A DNA stretch of 64,000 nt from Thermogutta sp039793925. Its GTDB lineage: Bacteria; Planctomycetota; Planctomycetia; Pirellulales; Thermoguttaceae. Position numbers and translations under genes: made by a program. The DNA lies in NCBI RefSeq assembly GCF_039793925.1, contig NZ_JBAMME010000295.1, forward strand, positions 28,228 through 92,227. The letters run 5' to 3'. A model generated the notes under the pieces. It searched no databases and had not been told where the DNA came from. It saw nothing but the letters and a program-made list of their open reading frames with translations. The first letter of the stretch is position 1; each line of letters begins with the position of its first letter. Shown piece by piece: positions 1-8,981 of this stretch.

Positions 1-1
1 C

Positions 2-1243
2 ATCATGGGGCTTTATGCGCGGTACCCCATTGCCCTGGCTCCAGGAATGGGTGAAAACTTCGTGTTCACTCTCTCGCTTATTCCGGCCGCTCAGGCGTGG
101 ATCGAGACCGAGGTCCGAAGCGGCCGACTGACACCAGAGGCGACCACTCCCTGGAGCATTGCTCTGGGGGTGATTTTCTATTCCGGAGTTCTCTTTTTCG
201 TGCTGTCGGTGCTGGGGTTGCGGGAGAAACTCCTCGAGGCCGTCAGCCCCAGCATGCGAAACGCCATTGCCTCGGGCATCGGGCTGTTTATTGCACTCCT
301 GGGACTCCAGGGCGCATCGATCATCATCGGCACCCCCAGCCAGATCGTGAAATTGAGCCCACGACTGGCCAGTCCGGATGTGATTGTCTTTTTCGCGGGG
401 CTACTGGTGACGGCAGGTCTCTATGCGCGTCGGATTCCCGGCTCCATCGTCATCGGAATCATCGCGGCGACCGTGCTAGCCGTGGTGCTTCGATGGGGAG
501 TACCAAAGGTGCCCGCTTTGGCAGAGAACCCGGTGGTCAAAGAATCAGCTCTCATCCAGCGATTCACACCCGCCGAACAGGTTTTTTCTTCTCCACCGTC
601 CATGGCCAGCACCTTTGCCAGGATGGACCTGATTCACGCCCTGGCTCCGCCCATGATTCCGTTCATTTTCATCTTCCTCTTCATGGATCTTTTCGACACA
701 CTCGGCACTCTCGTGGGTGTGAGTGAACAGGCGGGTTTCATCCGCGACAATCGAATTCCGCGTGCCAAACAGGCATTGATGGCGGACGCCACGGGCACCG
801 TGGTGGGTGCTGTTTGCGGTACGAGTACGGTCACGAGCTTCATCGAGAGTGCGGCCGGCGTCGAACAGGGAGGTCGCACAGGATTGACGGCTATCACGGT
901 GGCGGTACTGTTTCTTGTCGCACCCTTTTTCGCTCCTGTGATTGAAATGATCGGTAGCTATCCGCCGATCACCGCCTCAGCACTTCTCATTGTTGGATCA
1001 ATGATGATGAAGAATGTGGTGAAAATCGAATGGCATCGACCAGCAGAAGCTATTCCTGCATTCATCACAATGACGGGAATCGTTTTCAGTTATTCCATCG
1101 CGGATGGCCTGGCACTTGGCTTTATTACATATCCCCTGGTTAAGTTTTTCGCGGGGGAAGGCCGTCAGGTCCACTGGCTCATGTACGCGCTGGCCGCCGT
1201 GCTGGTGGTGTATCTCGTGCTGGCCAAAGCCCATATGGGATAA
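2..1243 (+). CDS. NCS2 family purine (adenine/guanine/hypoxanthine) permease, 5' partial
   Basis: This is a cytoplasmic-membrane nucleobase:cation symporter of the AzgA/GhxP-type NCS2 subfamily, which takes up adenine, guanine or hypoxanthine. The reading frame is open to the left edge, and the first visible residues (MGLYARYPIALAPGMG) are an internal motif that normally follows about 60 residues of N-terminus, so the true start lies outside the window. Downstream the frame carries FDTLGTLVGV and GTSTVTSFIESAAGVEQGG, both signature motifs of this subfamily, plus about ten hydrophobic segments and a hydrophobic C-terminal helix pair. Which purine it prefers cannot be read from the sequence. 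The next gene is convergent, and no neighbour points to a purine-salvage operon. Confidence 0.93.
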   Translation: MMGLYARYPIALAPGMGENFVFTLSLIPAAQAWIETEVRSGRLTPEATTPWSIALGVIFYSGVLFFVLSVLGLREKLLEAVSPSMRNAIASGIGLFIALLGLQGASIIIGTPSQIVKLSPRLASPDVIVFFAGLLVTAGLYARRIPGSIVIGIIAATVLAVVLRWGVPKVPALAENPVVKESALIQRFTPAEQVFSSPPSMASTFARMDLIHALAPPMIPFIFIFLFMDLFDTLGTLVGVSEQAGFIRDNRIPRAKQALMADATGTVVGAVCGTSTVTSFIESAAGVEQGGRTGLTAITVAVLFLVAPFFAPVIEMIGSYPPITASALLIVGSMMMKNVVKIEWHRPAEAIPAFITMTGIVFSYSIADGLALGFITYPLVKFFAGEGRQVHWLMYALAAVLVVYLVLAKAHMG

Positions 1244-1428
1244 GTGAGCCAGACATTGTCCCCGGCTCAAACAGGGCAAGGTTGATCGACTCAAATTCTG
1301 TTGAGATTGTCTGGTGTTTTGCAAATAGCAAACAGATCCAGCACCTGGTCAAAAATCCTGCGACCGCCGAGCGTGCAATGCCACCCCAACCGCCCCGCGC
1401 CCGAGTCATTGTCGGCAAAGCTGTCTAG

Positions 1429-1710
1429 TTATGAACTCACGAGCTGATCAAAATCTTTAACCGCAATGGCCGGGTGTGTGCTGAAATGGATCCCCATTTC
1501 TCGGCTGGCCGTTACGGAGGCCTTGGCCGCCTGCTCCACCCCGGGGAGATCCACCACAATCACCAGGTCCACATTTCCCAGCGTGGCGTACATCGCCCGC
1601 ACATTCCCGCCAAGATCGTTGATCATTTTGACGAAGCGTTCTGTTCTCTCGGCGCTGATCTGGGAAAGCGCCTCCGGAGAATACTTGCCAAACATCACGA
1701 AGGTCGCCAT
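1429..1710 (-). CDS. GYD domain protein
   Basis: A 93-residue GYD-family protein. It opens MATFVMFGKYSPEAL and continues with GGNVRAMYATLGNVDLVIVVDLP, the usual one-domain ferredoxin-like layout of this family, whose biochemical role is unknown. The start at 1710 is preceded by GAGGAGG about eight bases upstream; an alternative upstream start would put the ribosome site inside the gene and adds a non-conserved tail. It is cytoplasmic, with no signal peptide. It lies convergent to the purine permease and downstream of the UDP-sugar pyrophosphorylase on the same strand with a gap of about 250 bases, so an operon is not evident. The family call is confident; the function is not known. Confidence 0.88.
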   Translation of the reverse strand: MATFVMFGKYSPEALSQISAERTERFVKMINDLGGNVRAMYATLGNVDLVIVVDLPGVEQAAKASVTASREMGIHFSTHPAIAVKDFDQLVSS

Positions 1711-1958
1711 ACTCCACCTCCTCAAACTGACGAGCAAGGGTCAGGACCAACCGCCGCCATCTGGCCACAATCTCTGTACATGCGGCCGAAATCACCGAGA
1801 CGTGCGAGTTCACGACCGGCTTCCCAAAGCAGGGCAGGCCACGCCTACCAATTGTCCGCTGATCCCATCCTACGGGTCCCGATTGGCCTTGTAAAGCGTG
1901 AATGCCTCAAAAAGTCTCTTTTGTTACGGATCGCTCACTCAGTTTTTAAGGTGGTTTG

Positions 1959-3410
1959 CTATGACGAGGTCCATGCCGAGATAAACTCCGGAGAAAGGAA
2001 AATGGGCTCCGTAATTCGCCAGTTTTTCGGGATTCGGTCCCTCAAATCGTCGGCATCCAGGGCGACAAGCGGACTGATTTCCACCGCAACACCGTCTTCC
2101 ACAATCGCCCCGTTGGCTTCCAACCAGGAACGGTGGACAGCGACCATCTGCGCCCGCACATGCTCTGGTGCATCTTTCTCTGCCCCTGGTGCATTCTTGA
2201 GTGGCGCAAAGTGGCGTGTCGCGTCGACTTCGATAGCAATGGCGTTCTTCGCATGAGGTATAAGGTCAAAAATGAACTTCTCAAACTTGATTGCGTTGGG
2301 GACCGTGGGTTTCACGTAGCCCTGATCGGGATCATAATAATCGACCTTTTTGAGTGCGATGTGATACGGGAGAGCATCTGCAAGCTCTGCCACCCGGAAC
2401 AGAAACTCGACATTGATGACATGGACGCCGATGCTACCCGCCCAGAGCAGGAGACTGCCATCGGGAGCCCGCTTCTGTGCCAATTCCGGCGGCAAATCGC
2501 TGTATTCGATGATGTACAGGCGGTCATCGACCTGCACCAGATTGCCCACTTTGTCGAACGGGGACTGCTTGGCAACGACTTCTGTGGACATCTCCGACCC
2601 ACTGAGCACGTGGTATCCGATGACTTCCGGTGCAAGGATATCCACTAAGGGATTATCCACCTGGAAGTAGAAGAGGTATTCAATACCTCGCTCGCGGAGC
2701 CTTTGAAGGGTCCCACTGCGGATCACGGCGGCCAGCATGCCCCCGTGCCCATCCGGCGAAAGGGCCAGCGAATCGGGACTCCCCAACAGAATCTTCCCCG
2801 TGCTTGCATCTAGCGAGGGCATGGTTCCCTGGCAGAAAATGTATAGATCAGCAGCCGAAAGCCCAAACCGCCGATGACTCTCCAAATACGTGACAGTTTC
2901 CTGATGGGTCGCAGGACTGGTCATTAACGCAAGAGGAATGGGCCGCCCCGCTTTTCTCGAGCGTGCAAGAATCTTCTCGATGTGGATCTGAAAAAGACTG
3001 TGCCCTGAAACCGGGCCAATGGGAAACATTCCTTTTGGGTGTGGAAAACCCAATCGGCTTCCTTGGCCACCCGCCACCAGCAGGGTAGCCACGCGGCCTT
3101 CCCTGAGAACCTGTTCCCCTGTCGCCCTGGCCTCCTCCAACGGAATTCCCTGATAGTGGCTTCCCAGGCGGACTGCTCGCGGCGGAGACGCCCGTTCCAG
3201 GAGGCCCGACACATCCAGCACCTGATGGCGCTTTTCGTAAAGCCGTTGCAGAAGCGCCAAATCTAACTCGCGGATTTGCTGGGCTAACTGCTTGCGCTGT
3301 TCCTCGGTGAGCTGCGACCAGGTACGCAACAGATGGGTTTGGCCAAAGGGTTCCAGAAGCTGCTCCAATTCCTGGTAAAGTAAGTCCGAATTGAATCCGT
3401 CAGACATCAT
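1959..3410 (-). CDS. UDP-sugar pyrophosphorylase (UDPGP / UAP1-like family)
   Basis: A 483-residue nucleotidyltransferase that should couple UTP with a sugar-1-phosphate (N-acetylglucosamine-1-P or glucose-1-P) to give the UDP-sugar. The GT-A-like nucleotide-binding signature LLVAGGQGSRLGFPHPKG is at residues 110-127, followed by MFPIGPVSGHSLFQIH. The middle carries YFQVDNPLVDI, which matches the uridine/metal-binding N/D-P-L region of eukaryotic UAP1 enzymes, and an NAIKFEKFIFD segment near the C-terminus is also typical. The first about 75 residues are helical. This is the eukaryote-like family rather than GlmU or GalU. The first two codons are both ATG with only a weak ribosome site, so the start may be one codon later. 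Substrate preference (GlcNAc versus Glc) cannot be decided by eye. Confidence 0.9.
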   Translation of the reverse strand: MMSDGFNSDLLYQELEQLLEPFGQTHLLRTWSQLTEEQRKQLAQQIRELDLALLQRLYEKRHQVLDVSGLLERASPPRAVRLGSHYQGIPLEEARATGEQVLREGRVATLLVAGGQGSRLGFPHPKGMFPIGPVSGHSLFQIHIEKILARSRKAGRPIPLALMTSPATHQETVTYLESHRRFGLSAADLYIFCQGTMPSLDASTGKILLGSPDSLALSPDGHGGMLAAVIRSGTLQRLRERGIEYLFYFQVDNPLVDILAPEVIGYHVLSGSEMSTEVVAKQSPFDKVGNLVQVDDRLYIIEYSDLPPELAQKRAPDGSLLLWAGSIGVHVINVEFLFRVAELADALPYHIALKKVDYYDPDQGYVKPTVPNAIKFEKFIFDLIPHAKNAIAIEVDATRHFAPLKNAPGAEKDAPEHVRAQMVAVHRSWLEANGAIVEDGVAVEISPLVALDADDLRDRIPKNWRITEPIFLSPEFISAWTSS

Positions 3411-3682
3411 GTGCGGAATTCCCTATCGTTTATTCCTAAGCCGAGCGCGAAGTTGCCCTCCCAGGCAGACGCAGTTCATTAAAACAGTGCCAACGCCTGG
3501 GTGGAACCGGACCCTCCAACTCACTCCATAGAGCGAAAACGCCAAAAATCGCACGTGAGAAGCATGTTCCGCTAAAAAATGTTCGCCGGGGCACGCCTGC
3601 CGTGCCCACTTGACCAGAGTTTCCAACGCCGAAGGCGTCGGTCCAACAGCCGCCCGATGAGGGTTTGGTCAAGAACGCAGCA

Positions 3683-4240
3683 TCAAGGCGCAGAGTTTGG
3701 CATGGATGGAGGTGGCGGGGGGTTCAGAACCGATTGAGATTGGGGGAACGCACCCAGCCCCTCAACTGGTGGACCTGCCGATGGTGCAACCCCAGGCTGC
3801 CCGACCGCTGGCAGCGGCGGCTGAGTGGCGGCCCTCGAACGGAGGGATTGCGCCCTCTCTAAAAGCTGTTGCGGTGGCGACACGGGCTGTGGGATCAATT
3901 GGTATTCCAGAACACGAGTGTCACGAATTTCCCGCCGCAGAATGTTTTCCGCAAAAAAGTCAAATGGCGGGATCTCGTACCAGGGTGGATTGATGCGCTC
4001 ATAGACTGTGAGTGGTTGATAGCCGTCTTTCACAAGGCGGATCTTTCTCGTTCCGTAGTACGTGAAGGACGTCCCGATAGGCGTCAACCCTACCTGATAG
4101 TCGTCCACATAGGCCATAGCACCGGGTGGGTTCGTGCGAATGAGAAGCCGCCGTTCCACACATCCGGCACAAAAGATTCCGATCAGCAAAAGGGCCGTCA
4201 ACCGCCTGGTAGTCCCAATGCCAGTCCGAGGCGTTGCCAT
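3683..4240 (-). CDS. PEGA domain lipoprotein
   Basis: A predicted lipoprotein with a PEGA domain, a short beta-rich module found in surface-layer and envelope proteins. From the chosen start there is a 26-residue signal with two arginines, a hydrophobic stretch and the lipobox FCAGC (Cys27). The next segment, LLIRTNPPGAMAYVDDYQ, is the PEGA strand pattern and continues through IRLVKDGYQPLTVYE. An aromatic segment follows (WYEIPPFDFFAEN), and the tail is Pro/Gln-rich and probably disordered. A start at 4333 is preceded by GAGAGG but would place 31 residues before the signal; I prefer 4240 because of the lipobox distance. The gene is divergent from the Tat oxidoreductase. Its role is unknown beyond envelope association. 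Confidence 0.82.
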   Translation of the reverse strand: MATPRTGIGTTRRLTALLLIGIFCAGCVERRLLIRTNPPGAMAYVDDYQVGLTPIGTSFTYYGTRKIRLVKDGYQPLTVYERINPPWYEIPPFDFFAENILRREIRDTRVLEYQLIPQPVSPPQQLLERAQSLRSRAATQPPLPAVGQPGVAPSAGPPVEGLGAFPQSQSVLNPPPPPSMPNSAP

Positions 4241-4333
4241 GACGGGGCCAACCAGAAGAACGCGGAGTGCATTAGGCACAGGATATCGTTTGCGCATCAC
4301 CAATACTAGGGGGGATCGCCGGAACTTTGGCAT

Positions 4334-4747
4334 TGACTATCCCTCTCTGAGTCCACTCTCCGCTCCCTAATTCAAAATCACGGAGCGGCGAAGTGTAGCA
4401 CAGGACAGAAACTGTGCCAACACGAAATTCCACCGTTCACCACGTACCTTCGCGTCAATTTCCTTTCGTGTTGCAGCTTCATTGAGATAACAATCCGTTG
4501 GAACTACCCCAGCCGATTCCTGTACCTCACACCCGCGATGAGCCCCTTGGAAGGCTCTTAGCGAACCGCTCCGCAGAGTGATTATTTGACTGTGGCTATC
4601 TCGGTGCTAATAATTTGGGGCACAAAAGGTCACGAATAGCTTCACGCGTTCGCCCGCGCAACCGTCTTCTGAGAGGGCGATGCAGGCGTTTGGTATCGGC
4701 AGAGATTACGATCGTTGTTCGAATGCCAAGTTGACTGGAGGTTACCC
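4334..4747. other. Divergent intergenic region
   Basis: About 410 bases between the PEGA lipoprotein and the Tat oxidoreductase, which are transcribed away from each other, so promoters for both are expected here. Apart from the GGAGG ribosome site just before 4748 I see no coding frame with protein-like composition, no strong hairpin and no convincing -35/-10 pair. Confidence 0.5.
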
Positions 4748-6097
4748 ATGAAGACACAAACGACGCGACGGCAATTTTTGGGGACGTCCGCTGTTGGAGT
4801 GGCCACTCTCTGGTTGGGTCGTCCCGCAGCCCAAGCTTCCGCAACGGCTGCTGCGCCGAGCGAAACGGTCAACGTGGGGCTTATCGGCTGTGGGGGGGAA
4901 GGCCGAGCCGTGGCCACCGCTCATCAAGGGCTACCCGACGCACGGATCGTAGCGGTGTGTGATGTCAACAAGGCCCGTTTGGAGGAGGCCAAAGCCCCGT
5001 TCGAAAAGTCAGGCGGTGGAAGCACCGTAGCGGCGTACGACGATTATCGACGTCTCCTCGACCGCAAGGACATTGACGCGGTAATTGTGGCTACCAACGA
5101 TCACTGGCACGTGCTGCCCACCATTCACGCCTGCCAGGCAGGGAAAGACGTGTATGTGGAGAAACCTCTCGGCGTTTGTATTGCCGAAGGTCAAGCAGCG
5201 GTCAAGGCTGCTGATAAATACCAACGTATTGTCCAAATTGGAACCCAGCAGCGGAGCTGGCCGCATTATCAAAAGGCGGCGGAAATCATTCAGTCCGGCC
5301 AGCTTGGCATCATTACCGAAGTTCGGGTTTGGGACTTCGACTGCATGTATCCCGGCTTCGGCTCTCCTCCGGACTCTGATCCTCCTGCCGAACTGAACTG
5401 GGACTTCTGGTTAGGGCCGGCCCCCGAAGTGCCGTACAATCCGAACCGTTACAACCACTTCTACTGGTTCTTCGATTACGGCGGCGGGTGGCAGGTAGAT
5501 TGGGCCGTTCACCATTACCAGGTGGTCCACTGGTTCCTGCAAACCAAAGGTCCCATCTCGGCCGCGGCGATGGGTGGCTTCTACTGTTTCGAGAACACCA
5601 ACACAGAATGGCCAGACTCCTTTGTGGGAATTTGTGAATACGCTCCGACACCGGTTGCCCCCAAGGGATTTGTCCTCCAATACACCTTCAGCGGCGCAGC
5701 GCGACGCCAGCGGCGGTCCCACGCGAAGTGTTTCTACGGAACGAAGGGTTCAATGCTCATCGACCGCAGCGGTTTCACCATCACTTGGGAGGCGGGAGAA
5801 AATCGCGAACCCAAGGATGAAACGACGGTGGAAAATGAATTCAAAAAGAATACACACGTCACGAGCCTTCAGGCCCACGCCCGAGTTTTCTTGGATTCCA
5901 TCAAGTCGCGACAGAAGCCACCGGCGGACGTGCTCGTCGGACATCAGGCCACCAATCCCGGGCATTTGATGAATATCGCATGGAAGCTAGGCCGAAAGAT
6001 TCACTGGGACCCGGAAAAGGAGGAAATCGTGGGAGACTCCGAGGCTGCGGCACTTCTCAGCAAGCCCTATCGCGCCCCGTGGAAACTGGAAGTCTGA
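4748..6097 (+). CDS. Tat-exported Gfo/Idh/MocA family oxidoreductase
   Basis: A 449-residue NAD(P)-dependent oxidoreductase probably acting on a sugar or inositol derivative outside the cytoplasm. The N-terminus carries a twin-arginine signal (TTRRQFLGTSAVG, Arg7-Arg8) with an Ala-rich cleavage region near residue 30. The Rossmann motif VGLIGCGGEGR is at 43-53, and the family motif EKPLG begins at 138. The C-terminal half contains the substrate domain (GGGWQVDWAVHHYQVVHW), where the His cluster lies near the expected catalytic site. GGAGG lies nine bases before the ATG. Planctomycetes carry many such Tat-exported members, thought to act with DUF1080 proteins in 3-keto-sugar metabolism. A hairpin at 6189 may end the transcript. 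Substrate is unknown. Confidence 0.92.
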   Translation: MKTQTTRRQFLGTSAVGVATLWLGRPAAQASATAAAPSETVNVGLIGCGGEGRAVATAHQGLPDARIVAVCDVNKARLEEAKAPFEKSGGGSTVAAYDDYRRLLDRKDIDAVIVATNDHWHVLPTIHACQAGKDVYVEKPLGVCIAEGQAAVKAADKYQRIVQIGTQQRSWPHYQKAAEIIQSGQLGIITEVRVWDFDCMYPGFGSPPDSDPPAELNWDFWLGPAPEVPYNPNRYNHFYWFFDYGGGWQVDWAVHHYQVVHWFLQTKGPISAAAMGGFYCFENTNTEWPDSFVGICEYAPTPVAPKGFVLQYTFSGAARRQRRSHAKCFYGTKGSMLIDRSGFTITWEAGENREPKDETTVENEFKKNTHVTSLQAHARVFLDSIKSRQKPPADVLVGHQATNPGHLMNIAWKLGRKIHWDPEKEEIVGDSEAAALLSKPYRAPWKLEV

Positions 6098-6134
6098 CGA
6101 ACCTCAACGGGCGTCATCGCCTGGGAACAATTCG

Positions 6135-6150
6135 TCACAGTGCACTGTGA
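6135..6150. repeat. Perfect 16-bp palindrome
   Basis: The sequence TCACAGTGCACTGTGA is its own reverse complement over all 16 bases. It begins 38 bases after the oxidoreductase stop codon. It could be a dimeric regulator's binding site or part of a folded 3' untranslated region; nothing else in the window shows which. Confidence 0.5.
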
Positions 6151-6188
6151 TACCGGTGCGGGTCACGCCGAAAGGTGGATGAAAAGCA

Positions 6189-6212
6189 GCGGGCGGTCCA
6201 ATGACCGCCCGC
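6189..6212 (+). terminator. Hairpin, possible terminator after the Gfo/Idh/MocA gene
   Basis: A perfect 10-base-pair GC stem (GCGGGCGGTC with GACCGCCCGC) closes a four-base CAAT loop, followed by GTGTGTTTATCC. It lies about 90 bases downstream of the oxidoreductase stop. The U-tract is weak, so it may act as a transcript-stabilising 3' end rather than a classical intrinsic terminator. Confidence 0.55.
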
Positions 6213-7067
6213 GTGTGTTTATCCATCAGGTTTTAGCGGGAGGCTGTCGGCGCCCGCTCGTGCTACATGCCTCTGCATGTTGTTTCGGTCGCACGCGCCA
6301 CGGATGGCCCCGCCACATATGACCTTTTGCTGGATCGTCCAGCCGGCGTCTGGCTAACAGGATGGGCTCAAACGAGCTTGTACCGGACCGACCCAATTGA
6401 GCACGTCATCGCTGACGCTGGCAGCCTCGGGTCAGAGAAATGACTCTGTACTTCGCTAACCCCTCCTTTCACTTTTCTGGAAAAGACCACGCTCGCCATT
6501 CCTACTTGCTTTGGGCGCCCGACTCCGCCGTCGGACGCCCCTCAGCCAGGATCGGATCGTGCGTAGGCTCGACGCATGATTTTGCCTCCAAAGAAGAGGG
6601 TTCAAATTCAACCTTCTCGAGCCTCCACTATAGGATATACTCACCCGGCAACGAAAGTCAAAGGAAATTCTCGTCGACGTTTTGAGCAACTTCCATGCCA
6701 GCGAAGTTGCGATCGATTCAATTGCCAAGGCTTCTCCAGCCCATAAATTTTTCCGCCAACACACGTCCCATAACTGTTCGGAACCTGCATCTCCACATTT
6801 AAGAGACGCAACTGACCTCCAACAGGTTCACTTTAAAGAAGACAAAACCGGCCGCTCGTGTCATCTAGAAGCGCTAATCCGGATACTCAGGCCAGGGCTT
6901 TTGTTAATTTCGGCTGAAACACTGCCGGCCGTTCATTGTAAATGAAAGACCCCACTCGTCGAAACTGAACATGGCCCGTGGTCTCGCACCGGGATCTAAC
7001 GTGGAAAAAGGTTCCACGCAAGACCAAAGCCGATTGCTTCGCCGGCGCGACTGTCCAACAGCGGGCG
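6213..7067. other. Long non-coding stretch
   Basis: About 850 bases between the hairpin at 6189 and the 3' end of the CbiX-like gene. A second, weaker hairpin (AGCGGG at 6235-6240 with CCCGCT at 6253-6258) follows the first. Small open frames exist on both strands but have low-complexity, shadow-like composition and no ribosome sites, so I do not call them. I recognise no RNA gene or mobile-element remnant. Confidence 0.4.
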
Positions 7068-7961
7068 TCAATCTCGCAGCGACACGATCCGGTAGGGAAC
7101 CCCACTGCCCATTTTTGTAAGCCCTTCCGCATGCACTTCGGCGCTTCCAGGAAGCCTCTCCCTGGCGGAGTCGGCGAGCGCGACGGAAACCTTTTCGGCC
7201 AGAATACTCACAAGCGAGGAGTCCGGCCATAATACCTCCGTCTGAACCCAGGTGATGTGCGGCCATTCTTGGCGACACTGCTCTAGTAACTTGCGTAAAT
7301 GGTTCGTCAAGTAGCCTTCAAACAATAGGTAAGGCTGCACCAGCACACTGCTGATCCCGCCAAGCTGGGCCACCTCCTCCAACACATCTTCAATTCGTGG
7401 TTCAGCCGCCGCAAAATAGCATAGGCGATGATGGGCACAAGAATTCATCGCAGTCAAGGTGTACACTGATCCGACTTCCTCGAGAGCCGCAACATCACTT
7501 GTGCCCCGCGCGACCATTACGTAGCCGGTTTTCTCGGGCCTGAGTTTGTAACGAGCCAGCGCATCCTCTTGCCGTCTCCTAGCCAGCCCCGAAAGTCGCA
7601 AACGAAGCCCAAATCCTGACGTGATGTAAACAGTGACGGGCTTTTCCGCATGAGACTCCACCACCTGGCGTACAAGAGCCGGAATATCTTTCTTGATATG
7701 ATCTGCGCTGAATAACATGATGGGCACTACGATGACCTTTTGCCTACCCATTTCCAGCACCAGCTGGAGCATGCTCTTCAGGCTTGGCTCAGCGATTTCG
7801 AAAAATCCCACGTAAAACGGCGGCAGACTTCCGAATTCGTGCTTTAGGACACTACAAGCCTCTGTACAAAGTTCCATGCTTTGGCTAATACCAGCCGGTT
7901 CTCGCGTCCCGTGGGGAACCAAGATCACGGCCGTGGAGGAGAAGGAATCGTCGTGTACCAT
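7068..7961 (-). CDS. CbiX/SirB-type sirohydrochlorin chelatase-like protein
   Basis: A 297-residue protein of the class II chelatase family, which inserts Co2+ or Fe2+ into sirohydrochlorin in cobalamin or siroheme synthesis. The first half has the family opening AVILVPHGTREPAG (His17), an FFEIAEPSL segment and VVPIMLFSADHIKKDIP, which supplies the second metal-site histidine. The second half repeats the fold (GYVMVARGTSDVAA and VQPYLLFEGYLTNHL) but its first motif has Arg in place of the first His, so only one full active site appears likely, as in two-domain CbiX proteins. No other cobalamin or siroheme gene is nearby and I see no cobalamin-riboswitch motif upstream. Metal specificity is open. 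Confidence 0.82.
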   Translation of the reverse strand: MVHDDSFSSTAVILVPHGTREPAGISQSMELCTEACSVLKHEFGSLPPFYVGFFEIAEPSLKSMLQLVLEMGRQKVIVVPIMLFSADHIKKDIPALVRQVVESHAEKPVTVYITSGFGLRLRLSGLARRRQEDALARYKLRPEKTGYVMVARGTSDVAALEEVGSVYTLTAMNSCAHHRLCYFAAAEPRIEDVLEEVAQLGGISSVLVQPYLLFEGYLTNHLRKLLEQCRQEWPHITWVQTEVLWPDSSLVSILAEKVSVALADSARERLPGSAEVHAEGLTKMGSGVPYRIVSLRD

Positions 7962-8183
7962 GGGATAGTTCCATCTACCGAGAATTGGGAAGGGGAACCG
8001 GCGTATTCTGATCTCAGGTTATGTGGCACGATAGTGGACTAAAAATCGGCATGCCTGGGACGTAGGTCGCCAATTGCGCGCCACCGTCCTTAGATCACTG
8101 CTTGTCTCGATGGCCCAGCATGTGTTCCATGGCCCCGAAGTTATTCTATGCCTGCACCATGGCCGGATTCCCGCACAATGGGG

Positions 8184-8981
8184 CTAAAACGGGAAGCTAT
8201 CGTCGAGGAGACTTTGAGACAGCTCCACGAGAAACGCTGCGAGGCGCTCCACGAGGATCTCCATGACGCGGCGTCCTTTGTCGGCGGTGGCTTCGTGCGG
8301 ATAGCCGGCACCCGCGTTAGTGGTCAGAAGGTGCCACGGCCTGGTGATAGTGATCCAGCCACGATTGACGGCCTCAAAACGGCTGGGGCGTGTCCGACCG
8401 TCATCCGCAGCGAGTTGGCCATCGTCGCGTCGCAGGACCAACTCCGGCCAGTAAGCCAGGGCCAGGGATGTCTCCATTTCGCCCGCATGGTCATCGGGGT
8501 GTTTGAAGATTTGATGGTAAACATCGCGAAAGACGGTGTACCAGTTGCACAGGAAGAGGTGCGCAGGGGTCTTTCCGTACATCTCGCGGAGAAACGGCTT
8601 GAGATCGTTGCCCCCATGACTGTTCAGCAGCACAATCTTGAGGATGCCCTGGGAGACCAGAGATTCCACCAGGTCCTCCAATACGCGAAAGATCGTCGTC
8701 GGATTGAGATTGAGTGCGAAGGGAAAGCCGCGCTGATTGGTCTGGGTGCCGTAAGGAAGAGTAGGCAGCAGAATGACCTTCGCCCCTTGATTCCACGCCG
8801 CCTCGCAAATCCTCTCGCCGACCAAATCGGCTTCCCGTGTATCCATGCTGTAAGGCAAGTGGAGATTGTGCGGCTCTGTGGCTCCAAGCGGCAGAACGGC
8901 CACCTCGTAATGAAAGTCCTTGACCAGTCCATAGGTGAGATCGGAAAGCTTCCACGGACGCAAAAGCCCTGGATGATTCAT
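8184..8981 (-). CDS. Creatininase family amidohydrolase
   Basis: A 265-residue cytoplasmic metal-dependent amidohydrolase of the creatininase fold. The metal-binding opening LPLGATEPHNLHLPYSMDT supplies the expected Glu, His and Asp ligands. VLLNSHGGND in the middle matches the conserved HGGN element, and HAGEMETSLALA supplies the late Glu ligand. Length fits the family. The start has AAGGA seven bases upstream. The family includes creatininase, arginine or guanidine lactamases and MftE-like peptidases, and the substrate cannot be assigned from sequence. Upstream lies a long non-coding region and downstream the CbiX-like gene, about 220 bases away on the same strand; I see no operon evidence. 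Confidence 0.88.
   Translation of the reverse strand: MNHPGLLRPWKLSDLTYGLVKDFHYEVAVLPLGATEPHNLHLPYSMDTREADLVGERICEAAWNQGAKVILLPTLPYGTQTNQRGFPFALNLNPTTIFRVLEDLVESLVSQGILKIVLLNSHGGNDLKPFLREMYGKTPAHLFLCNWYTVFRDVYHQIFKHPDDHAGEMETSLALAYWPELVLRRDDGQLAADDGRTRPSRFEAVNRGWITITRPWHLLTTNAGAGYPHEATADKGRRVMEILVERLAAFLVELSQSLLDDSFPF

Noticed and set aside
1474..2256. Open frame of 260 codons on the plus strand across the GYD and UDP-sugar pyrophosphorylase genes
   Set aside because: Crosses two genes on the opposite strand and shows no protein-like composition.
7990..8040. Sigma-54 promoter (TGGCACG then TTGC) near 8.0 kb
   Set aside because: The -24-like TGGCACG has no TTGC at the right distance.
7962..8183. 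Cobalamin riboswitch upstream of the CbiX-like gene
   Set aside because: I could not find the conserved B12-box or its pairing partners on the minus strand.
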